Source: an uncultured Methylococcaceae bacterium (GTDB taxonomy: Bacteria > Pseudomonadota > Gammaproteobacteria > Methylococcales > Methylomonadaceae). From it: a stretch of 13,110 nucleotides of DNA. Shown here one piece after another: positions 7,847 to 13,110 of this stretch. Position numbers and translations under genes: made by a program. Within the stretch, counting starts at the first letter, position 1. Each line of letters begins with the position of its first letter. Below the pieces are notes generated by a model. It saw only the letters and a list, made by a program, of their open reading frames with translations, was not told the origin of the DNA and ran no database searches. Location: assembly GCA_903903765.1 (NCBI GenBank), contig CAIVAH010000040.1:1-13110 (forward strand), written 5' to 3'.

Positions 7847-9603
7847 TACATAGATTCGGGTGTATTTATATTTAAAAGGCCTAATCCATTAGCTAAAACC
7901 TGTTTGATGGCACACACTAAATTTAATCTAGCATCACGAACTGTAGCTTCTTCGACAAGGAACTGGTGAGCATTATAATAGGTATGAAACTCGTGAGCTA
8001 AATCACGCAAATAATGAATTATTTGATGAGGTTCATATTGTAAGGCAGCTTTTTGTAATACTTCTGGGTATCGTGCCAAGGTGCCCAACAAGGCAAGTTC
8101 ATGCTCTGAATTTAACGTTGTTAGGTTTTCCATGCCTAAAGCAATATTTCTAGTAAAGCCTTTTTCTGCTAACTGTCTTAACACACTACAAACGCGTGCA
8201 TGCGCATATTGAACGTAGAATACAGGATTTTCATTAGATTTTGAGGTCGCTAATTGTAAATCAAAATCCATATGTTGTTCTGAGCGACGCATGACATAAA
8301 AGAACCGCGCAGCGTCTTTACCTACTTCATTGCGTAATTCTCGCAAAGTCACAAATTCACCCGAACGTGTTGACATTTGCACACGTTCTTCCCCTCTATA
8401 TAAAACAGCAAATTGAACTAATAGCACTTTTAGCTTAGCTTCATCAGCACCTAAGGCCTGAATGGCTGCTCTTACTCTAGGTACATAACCATGATGATCT
8501 GCACCCCATATATCAATAATTTGGTCGAAGCCACGATCTAATTTATTCATATGGTAGGCGATGTCTGAGGCAAAATAGGTGTATTGACCATTTTCTCTAA
8601 CAACGACCCGATCTTTTTCGTCACCCAATAGACTAGAAGCAAACCAAGTCGCGCCGTCTTGTTGATATAAATGCCCGCCGGCTTTTAAGCGTGCTAATGC
8701 TTTTTGAACGGAACCATCGTCCATTAAATCGCGTTCTGAAAACCATTGTTGATAACTAACCCCAAATTCTGCTAGGTCAGCTTTAATATCTTCTAAAATA
8801 TTTTCTAAACCAATTTGGAAAAAATCTCGGTATTGTGAGCCTAATAAGGTTTTGGTGCGCTCAATAATGGCATCAATGTATAAATCTTTATCTCCCCCTT
8901 GGGGTTCATCAGGCGGTGTGTTTTCGAGTACCAATTCTATCGGACGTCGGTAGTCATTACTGGAATTCTTGTAAATATCTTTGGCAATTTCACGAACATA
9001 GTCACCACGATAAGCGTTACTAGGGAAAGTAACAGTCTCTCCGCATTCTTCTAAATATCTTAACCATACACTTGCCGCTAAGATATCCATTTGGCGACCT
9101 GCATCATTTACATAATATTCGCGATGCACATCAAAACCAACAGCTTGTAATAAATCAGCAACGACAGAACCATAAGCAGCGCCCCGACCATGTCCAACAT
9201 GTAGCGGGCCAGTAGGATTAGCAGATACAAATTCAACCTGAACTTTTTTACCCGCACCTATATTACTTAAGCCGTACTTATGACCTTCTGCATTAATTTT
9301 GCCGATTATTTGGTATTGTGCGTTAGGATTAATAAAAAAATTAATAAAACCTGGTCCCGCTAATTCAACTTTAGTAACGGCGTCATCTTGCGGTAATGCC
9401 GCAATAATTTTTAATGCAAGTTCTCTTGGATTTAATTGAGCGGGTTTTGCCAATATTAACGCTAAATTAGATGCAAAATCGCCATGTTGCATATCACGTG
9501 CACGGTCTATTGTGATGGCTGGATTTAGATCTGAGCCAATAATACCCTCCTTTTTAAGGGTGTTGATGGCGTGTTGAATAAGGTCCTCTATTTTTTGTTT
9601 CAT
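7846..9603 (-). CDS. argS: Arginyl-tRNA synthetase
   Basis: A class I aminoacyl-tRNA synthetase that charges tRNA-Arg with arginine in the cytoplasm. It is 585 residues, the normal bacterial length. The N-terminal Add1 domain (~1-110), which contacts the tRNA D-loop, includes GDFASNLA. The Rossmann catalytic domain begins with [18 protein letters not shown], with the HIGH-type signature HVGH at 135-138. A degenerate KMSKS equivalent, VQMSTRSG, is at 408-415, as usual for many ArgRS proteins. The C-terminal DALR anticodon-binding domain (~470-585) includes [16 protein letters not shown] at its start. The gene lies 78 bases downstream of priA on the same strand. The spacer contains an exact 10-bp direct repeat that may be a regulatory site. 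The stop codon overlaps the SPOR start. Confidence 0.98.
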   Translation of the reverse strand: MKQKIEDLIQHAINTLKKEGIIGSDLNPAITIDRARDMQHGDFASNLALILAKPAQLNPRELALKIIAALPQDDAVTKVELAGPGFINFFINPNAQYQIIGKINAEGHKYGLSNIGAGKKVQVEFVSANPTGPLHVGHGRGAAYGSVVADLLQAVGFDVHREYYVNDAGRQMDILAASVWLRYLEECGETVTFPSNAYRGDYVREIAKDIYKNSSNDYRRPIELVLENTPPDEPQGGDKDLYIDAIIERTKTLLGSQYRDFFQIGLENILEDIKADLAEFGVSYQQWFSERDLMDDGSVQKALARLKAGGHLYQQDGATWFASSLLGDEKDRVVVRENGQYTYFASDIAYHMNKLDRGFDQIIDIWGADHHGYVPRVRAAIQALGADEAKLKVLLVQFAVLYRGEERVQMSTRSGEFVTLRELRNEVGKDAARFFYVMRRSEQHMDFDLQLATSKSNENPVFYVQYAHARVCSVLRQLAEKGFTRNIALGMENLTTLNSEHELALLGTLARYPEVLQKAALQYEPHQIIHYLRDLAHEFHTYYNAHQFLVEEATVRDARLNLVCAIKQVLANGLGLLNINTPESM

Positions 9604-9641
9604 TGTTGCACTGCGAAGTTAAATCAGATAAATATAATTAC

Positions 9642-9672
9642 ATTATCCATTAAATTGTCACGATTATCCATT
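9642..9672. repeat. Direct repeat ATTATCCATT spaced 21 bp, upstream of argS
   Basis: ATTATCCATT occurs at 9642-9651 and again at 9663-9672, exactly 21 bp apart (two helical turns), in the 78-bp gap between the priA stop and the argS start. On the minus strand a TGACA-containing -35-like segment (about 9656-9661) sits between the copies, with AT-rich -10-like sequence downstream. The spacing suits two protein subunits on one DNA face, so this is a candidate operator for argS. It could also be chance in AT-rich DNA. Confidence 0.35.
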
Positions 9673-9681
9673 CAAACAATA

Positions 9682-11913
9682 TCAATATAGATCAATGGGG
9701 TCTACATCCAGCGACCAGCGGACTTTTTTTGCCTGTTTAAGCTGAGTCATGGCTGGCATTAAGGTTTTTAGAAAAGCTTGTAATTCAACTCGTCGTGTAT
9801 TTTGAAACAACATTTGATACCGATATTGACCGGCTCGTTTAGCCATAGGTGCGGCTACTGGCCCAAGCACTAAGGTATGATGCTTTTTGATGATGGGTAT
9901 TAGTTCAGCGAGTGCCTGAAAAAATAATTTGGGAGCTTCAGGTTCTAATGATTGTACTCTAAGCAAAGCTTGATAACTAAAAGGGGGAAGAGTTGCTTCT
10001 TTACGCTCTTCTAAAACAGTCTTAGCAAAACTATTGTAACCCTGAGTAATCAGAGTGGTTAATAAGGGGTGCTCTGGTTGTCTAGTTTGCATAATGACTT
10101 TACCGGGTTTATCTGCCCGGCCCGCGCGTCCAGAAACTTGCACAATCATTTGGGCAAGTTTCTCAGAAGCATGAAAATCAATGCTAAACAAACCACTATC
10201 CACATCCAGAATAGCTACTAATGTCACATTAGGAAAATGATGGCCTTTTGCCAACATTTGCGTACCTAAAATAATATCGATAGAGCCAGCATTTATTTGC
10301 TGTAAATAGTTTTCTAACACGCCTTTGCGTTGGGTAGTATCTCTATCTAACCGGACTATTACTTTATCGGCGAATAGTTCAGCTAAAACGCGTTCAACTC
10401 TTTCAGTTCCTAAGCCTAAGGGGGTTAATTGTGCACTTTTACAATCAGGACATTGTTTTAACAACTGTTGGTCACGCTCGCAATGATGACAGCGTAATCG
10501 CCCCTCATCATAGTGAATCACCAAATTTGCATCACAATATAAACATCTAGCCACCCAACCACAGCCATGACAAATTAAAGTCGGGGCAAACCCTCGTCTA
10601 TTTAAAAATAATAATACCTGTTCATTTTTAGCTAAGGTTTTATGTATTTCGCCAATTAATGCGTCGGACAAACCCTCTTGTATTGCTTTATTTCTGATAT
10701 CCAATAATTGCAAGGTCGGCTCTGTAGAATTACCCGCTCGTTCTGGTAAATGTAATAGCGTATAGCGTTGTTTATTAACATTATGTAAGCTTTCTAAAGA
10801 GGGTGTCGCTGAACCCAAAACGACAGGAACGCTCAGTAATTTAGCCCGCACCAAGGCTACATCTCGTGCAGAAAAGCGAAAGCCTTCTTGCTGCTTAAAT
10901 GAGCCGTCATGTTCCTCGTCTAGAATAATTAATCCGAGTCTTTTTAAAGGCGTAAATAAAGCTGAACGCGTGCCCAACATAATCGAACATTGTCCACTTT
11001 GCATCTGCAACCACGCTATCTGACGTTGTTTATCGGTAAGTTTTGAGTGTGATATAGCAATGTTAACGGCAAAGCGGTGTTTAAACCGCGCTTCCAATTG
11101 TGGCGTTAGGGTGATTTCAGGAACTAGTACCAGTACTTGTGAGCCTTGTTCTAAGACGGTTTGAATAATTTGTAGATAAACTTCAGTTTTACCACTACCT
11201 GTGACGCCTTCTAATAAAAAAGTATTAAAACTGGTCAAGTGGCTACATACATTGTTAATGGCTGTTTGTTGCTGAGGATTACACGTTAAGGGTTGATTTT
11301 TAATGACAACTTTAGGAGCAATATAAGTTGTATTGATAGCGCTCTCTGCTAACAATTGTTTGGTTATTAACAAGTTGAGTGCAGGTCGCCATTGTTGATT
11401 CCATTCTGCTAGTTCTGCTTCAGATAGCGTTGCTTCTGCACTAGTTTGAAATTTTTCTAAGAGGTTTTTTTGTTTAGGTGTGCGCTTTAAGTCACTTGAA
11501 TCTATTGCTTTGCCTAATTCTGTTAAACAATAGTGTTTTTCAACTTTTAGTTCCGCTGGTTTACCTTGCCTTAAAGCAGTAGGAAAAGCGGTACTGATCA
11601 CCTCCCCTAAAGGATGCTGATAATAATCACTCGCCCATTGCAATAAGCGCAAATCTTTACTGGATAACAAAGATTGCTGATCCAAAACGCGTATTATCGG
11701 TTTTAGCTTAGTGACATCAATATCACTCTGTTGAGTAATTTCTAATAAATAAGCTATTTTTTTAGACTTACCAAATGGCACTTCCAAACGTACACCTGGC
11801 TTAATAGCTTTTAAATCAAGGTCTGCAGGTGCTATATAATCAAATAAACGATAAACAGGGACAGGTATAGCAACTCTAAAAATAACGGGGTCAACAACTT
11901 GCAATTTGGGCAT
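9682..11913 (-). CDS. priA: Primosomal protein N' (replication restart helicase PriA)
   Basis: PriA recognises stalled or collapsed replication forks and reloads DnaB through the primosome. The 743-residue protein (E. coli 732) has the N-terminal 3'-end-binding and winged-helix region (~1-200). A superfamily 2 helicase core follows, with Walker A GVTGSGKT at 236-243 and DEEH at 332-335. The eight zinc-binding cysteines that interrupt the helicase are all present (C448, C451, C457, C460, C475, C478, C488, C491). The second helicase lobe contains GTQMLAKGHHFPNV and SGRAGRADKPG, and a C-terminal domain completes the protein. All catalytic and zinc residues are intact. The ATG at 11913 is preceded on the minus strand by an AAGAAG stretch that can act as a Shine-Dalgarno. 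It lies 57 bases after dsbB and upstream of argS, a typical gammaproteobacterial priA-argS order. Confidence 0.98.
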   Translation of the reverse strand: MPKLQVVDPVIFRVAIPVPVYRLFDYIAPADLDLKAIKPGVRLEVPFGKSKKIAYLLEITQQSDIDVTKLKPIIRVLDQQSLLSSKDLRLLQWASDYYQHPLGEVISTAFPTALRQGKPAELKVEKHYCLTELGKAIDSSDLKRTPKQKNLLEKFQTSAEATLSEAELAEWNQQWRPALNLLITKQLLAESAINTTYIAPKVVIKNQPLTCNPQQQTAINNVCSHLTSFNTFLLEGVTGSGKTEVYLQIIQTVLEQGSQVLVLVPEITLTPQLEARFKHRFAVNIAISHSKLTDKQRQIAWLQMQSGQCSIMLGTRSALFTPLKRLGLIILDEEHDGSFKQQEGFRFSARDVALVRAKLLSVPVVLGSATPSLESLHNVNKQRYTLLHLPERAGNSTEPTLQLLDIRNKAIQEGLSDALIGEIHKTLAKNEQVLLFLNRRGFAPTLICHGCGWVARCLYCDANLVIHYDEGRLRCHHCERDQQLLKQCPDCKSAQLTPLGLGTERVERVLAELFADKVIVRLDRDTTQRKGVLENYLQQINAGSIDIILGTQMLAKGHHFPNVTLVAILDVDSGLFSIDFHASEKLAQMIVQVSGRAGRADKPGKVIMQTRQPEHPLLTTLITQGYNSFAKTVLEERKEATLPPFSYQALLRVQSLEPEAPKLFFQALAELIPIIKKHHTLVLGPVAAPMAKRAGQYRYQMLFQNTRRVELQAFLKTLMPAMTQLKQAKKVRWSLDVDPIDLY

Positions 11914-11970
11914 TACTGATAACTTCTTAATATTAATTGCAAGCTATTGCGTTAATTTAATGGGGATTAT

Positions 11971-12477
11971 TTATTCTTTAGCTGTATTCCAAATTTGTAA
12001 AAAACTTAAAGTTGCTAGTATTAAAAAAGCTAATAAAGTCCAAACAGGCATACTAAACCCTAATAAAGTCCAATCTACTTTTGCACAGTCACCTGTGCCA
12101 CTTAACATAAACTTTAAAGTGTCAAATATCGGAAAATACTCAAACATATAACTTAATTCAGGGCCACACTCAGGTACTTTATCTGGAGGTAAATGTTGTA
12201 ACCAGACATGTCGAGTAGAAATGGATGCACCTAACAAAGCAGTGATAGTTCCTAAAATAGCATAACGCTTCACGCCCATTTTCCTAGGGTTATGAATGGC
12301 TGCGATTAAAAAAACCACACCTGTTACAAAAATAGCTATACGTTGTGAAATGCATAAAGGACAAGGCTCTAAACCTTGCACTAATTGAAAATAAGCACCC
12401 ATGCCCAATAAACCAGCACAAGCTAAAAAACCTAAGAAAAACCAAATCCTAGCGTTAAATTTTATTGCGTTTAACAT
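11971..12477 (-). CDS. dsbB: Disulfide bond formation protein DsbB
   Basis: DsbB is an inner-membrane oxidoreductase that reoxidises periplasmic DsbA and passes the electrons to quinone. The 168-residue protein has four hydrophobic helices (about 12-30, 45-62, 70-87 and 143-163). The first periplasmic loop carries the CPLC active site (Cys39/Cys42), followed by ISQR, whose Arg46 corresponds to the quinone-linked Arg48 of E. coli. The second loop holds the other catalytic pair, Cys104 in PECGPELSYM and Cys131 in GTGDCAKVDW. Spacing is nearly identical to E. coli (C41/C44, C104/C130), so the protein should be functional. No dsbA is in the window. It is the first gene of the minus-strand block, and a plausible promoter lies 20 bases upstream of its ATG. 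Confidence 0.97.
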   Translation of the reverse strand: MLNAIKFNARIWFFLGFLACAGLLGMGAYFQLVQGLEPCPLCISQRIAIFVTGVVFLIAAIHNPRKMGVKRYAILGTITALLGASISTRHVWLQHLPPDKVPECGPELSYMFEYFPIFDTLKFMLSGTGDCAKVDWTLLGFSMPVWTLLAFLILATLSFLQIWNTAKE

Positions 12478-12497
12478 TGTGAGTGTCTCGATAAAAG

Positions 12498-12527
12498 ATT
12501 TTAAAATTCAATGAACTGTGGTGACTA
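12498..12527 (-). promoter_or_regulatory. Candidate sigma-70 promoter of dsbB (possibly of the dsbB-priA block)
   Basis: Read on the minus strand, TAGTCA (12527-12522; 4 of 6 consensus) is separated by 18 bases from TAAAAT (12503-12498; 5 of 6), which ends 20 bases before the dsbB ATG. This would give a short leader of about 13 bases. Judged by eye only. Confidence 0.35.
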
Positions 12528-12545
12528 ATATAAGCGGAGAATCTT

Positions 12546-12698
12546 ATGAGAGGGTGGATTACACAGCTAATCAACACCCTTAACAAACATTATAACGATT
12601 TGAATGACTTTAAAAAAGTAATCTCTAAAAGGGCTATAAATTTATCAAATAGATACACAACAGGTATCTGTATTATGATATGGTTAATTGAAATTTGA
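12546..12698 (+). CDS. Small 50-residue ORF upstream of the TacA-type antitoxin; function unknown
   Basis: I do not recognise this product. An ATG at 12546 is preceded by GGAGA (12536-12540) at normal spacing (GGAG to ATG 6 bases), and the frame stays open for 50 codons to a TGA at 12696-12698. The protein begins MRGWITQLINTLNKHYN, has a basic, possibly helical middle (DFKKVISKR), and ends in a short hydrophobic stretch (GICIMIWLIEI). The stop codon sits directly against an ATG at 12699 and 16 bases ahead of the likely antitoxin start. It may be a leader peptide or small protein. Against it, the 5' end coincides with a decayed REP-like palindrome, the 3' part contains the inverted repeat proposed as the antitoxin operator, and the composition is that of AT-rich spacer. 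Chance is a real possibility. Confidence 0.25.
   Translation: MRGWITQLINTLNKHYNDLNDFKKVISKRAINLSNRYTTGICIMIWLIEI
12551..12580. repeat. Decayed REP-like imperfect palindrome
   Basis: AGGGTG-GATTA (12551-12561) pairs with TAATC-AA-CACCCT (12568-12580): 11 base pairs with a two-base bulge and a 6-base loop. The arms resemble the widespread GTAGGGTGGATTA...TAATCCACCC type of REP palindrome that RAYT transposases act on. A RAYT remnant is present at the left end of the window. The bulge, and GAGA instead of a GTAG head, suggest an old, degenerate copy. There is no T-run, so it is not a good terminator. Confidence 0.4.
12651..12669. promoter_or_regulatory. Inverted repeat AGATAC-N7-GTATCT, candidate TacA operator
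   Basis: A perfect 6-bp inverted repeat (12651-12656 and 12664-12669) lies 44 bases upstream of the likely antitoxin start. It is directly followed by a -10-like TATTAT (12671-12676). Ribbon-helix-helix antitoxins of this family repress their own operon by binding short palindromes at the promoter, so this is the best operator candidate in the spacer. No convincing -35 is visible. Confidence 0.4.
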
Positions 12699-12700
12699 AT

Positions 12701-12705
12701 GGAGA
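12701..12705 (+). promoter_or_regulatory. Ribosome binding site that fixes the antitoxin start at 12714
   Basis: GGAGA is followed by eight bases and then ATG at 12714. The alternative ATG at 12699 overlaps this site and would add only MEIIF, which is absent from family N-termini. The internal ATG is therefore the better start. Confidence 0.7.
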
Positions 12706-12713
12706 TAATTTTT

Positions 12714-12998
12714 ATGTCTTACAATCCAATAAACGAGACACAAACTCATGCGGTAAACTTGCGTATTCGTCATGATATTCGCAATTTAATCGATAGAGCG
12801 GCAAAAACTCAAGGCAAAACACGATCCGACTTTATGATTGATGCTGCTCGACGCGCTGCAGAAGAATCTCTTCTTGATCAAACTTTAATGCGTGTCGATG
12901 AAGAAACTTACAATCATTTTCTTGATTTACTTGATCAACCGCCTCAAGGTGAAGGATTTGAAAGACTGATGTCTGCCTCAAAACCTTGGAATAAATAG
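12714..12998 (+). CDS. TacA-type (DUF1778) ribbon-helix-helix antitoxin
   Basis: The antitoxin of a type II toxin-antitoxin pair; it binds DNA to repress its operon and neutralises a GNAT acetyltransferase toxin. Starting at ATG 12714 the product is 94 residues. The N-terminal ribbon-helix-helix is HAVNLRIRHDIRNLIDRAA (about residues 12-30), followed by the family motif KTRSDFMIDAARRAAEE. The C-terminal toxin-binding part has the typical (V/L)DEETYNHFLDLLDQPP and ends close to KPWNK, as DUF1778 proteins do. The length is normal and the gene looks intact. Its TAG stop overlaps the GTG of the next gene (TAGTG, 12996-13000), so the two are translationally coupled. A palindrome and -10-like sequence upstream suggest autoregulation. 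It is likely an accessory, horizontally mobile gene next to housekeeping genes. Confidence 0.92.
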   Translation: MSYNPINETQTHAVNLRIRHDIRNLIDRAAKTQGKTRSDFMIDAARRAAEESLLDQTLMRVDEETYNHFLDLLDQPPQGEGFERLMSASKPWNK

Positions 12999-13110
12999 TG
13001 CTATCTCCCCCTATTTTATTGAACCCAGATCATCAAATTAGTCAGTTTAATTGTAATATTGATAGCCTTAATGATTGGCTCAAAAAAAGAGCCTATCCAA
13101 ATCAAGTCAG
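12998..13110 (+). CDS. TacT-type GNAT acetyltransferase toxin, N-terminal part (runs off the window)
   Basis: A GTG at 12998, overlapping the antitoxin stop by one base, opens a frame that continues to the window end (37 full codons). It reads LSPPILLNPDH, then FNCNIDSLNDWLKKRA and NQV. This is the characteristic beginning of GNAT toxins paired with DUF1778 antitoxins: a proline-rich start, F.C....LN.WL..RA, then N...... . TacT-like toxins acetylate the amino group of aminoacyl-tRNA and stop translation. The acetyl-CoA-binding and catalytic parts lie beyond the window, so activity cannot be judged. The start codon rests on family alignment and the overlap; there is no separate Shine-Dalgarno, consistent with coupling. 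Confidence 0.85.
   Translation, partial: MLSPPILLNPDHQISQFNCNIDSLNDWLKKRAYPNQV

Noticed and set aside
11906..12151. 81-residue plus-strand ORF opposite the 3' part of dsbB
   Set aside because: It covers conserved dsbB sequence on the other strand and has no independent support.
12552..12580. The GGGTG/CACCC palindrome as an intrinsic terminator
   Set aside because: No T-run follows on either strand, and it lies between divergent genes where a terminator is not expected.
1..13110. CRISPR array, tRNA or rRNA genes
   Set aside because: No regularly spaced repeats and no tRNA-like or rRNA-like conserved segments were seen; the gaps between genes are all under about 240 bases.

Overview
The window looks like an AT-rich gammaproteobacterial chromosome. 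The priA-argS-SPOR gene order, the DsbB and Lnt sequences and the YcbZ-type Lon protease all fit that class. A low-GC lineage such as a methanotroph or a Thiotrichales-like organism is possible, but nothing here fixes the genus.

Positions 1-2650 are accessory and rearranged. They hold the C-terminal remnant of a REP-associated (RAYT) transposase, two small AT-rich hairpins, a large glycosyltransferase with an unusual three-part architecture (GT2 + DUF1796 papain-like domain + a C-terminal NPDV/HY-GR motif), and, tail-to-tail with it, a short chimeric ORF. That ORF joins the first ~50 residues of a second GT2 enzyme to the coiled-coil/membrane tail of an unrelated protein. The region reads as the scar of a surface-glycan locus that has lost material.

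Positions 2752-7258 carry plus-strand genes: a flavin-reductase-like FMN-binding protein, apolipoprotein N-acyltransferase (lnt) and a YcbZ/LonB-type AAA+ Lon protease. Positions 7262-12477 form a minus-strand housekeeping block, in transcription order dsbB, priA, argS and an FtsN-like SPOR protein. argS and the SPOR gene overlap as TAATG. The two blocks converge with only 3 bases between stop codons and no visible terminator. Lnt, DsbB and the SPOR protein are all envelope-maturation or division functions; PriA and ArgS are core replication-restart and translation functions.

The right end (12478-13110) is accessory again. A 236-bp region upstream of the next gene's start holds a plausible dsbB promoter, a decayed REP-like palindrome, an undescribed 50-codon ORF with a good Shine-Dalgarno, and a perfect 6-bp inverted repeat. 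It is followed by a TacA-type (DUF1778, ribbon-helix-helix) antitoxin whose stop overlaps the GTG start of a TacT-type GNAT toxin that runs off the window. The strongest leads are the tripartite glycosyltransferase, the chimeric ORF facing it, and the small ORF/palindrome arrangement ahead of the toxin-antitoxin pair. I did not find a clearly new multi-gene system.
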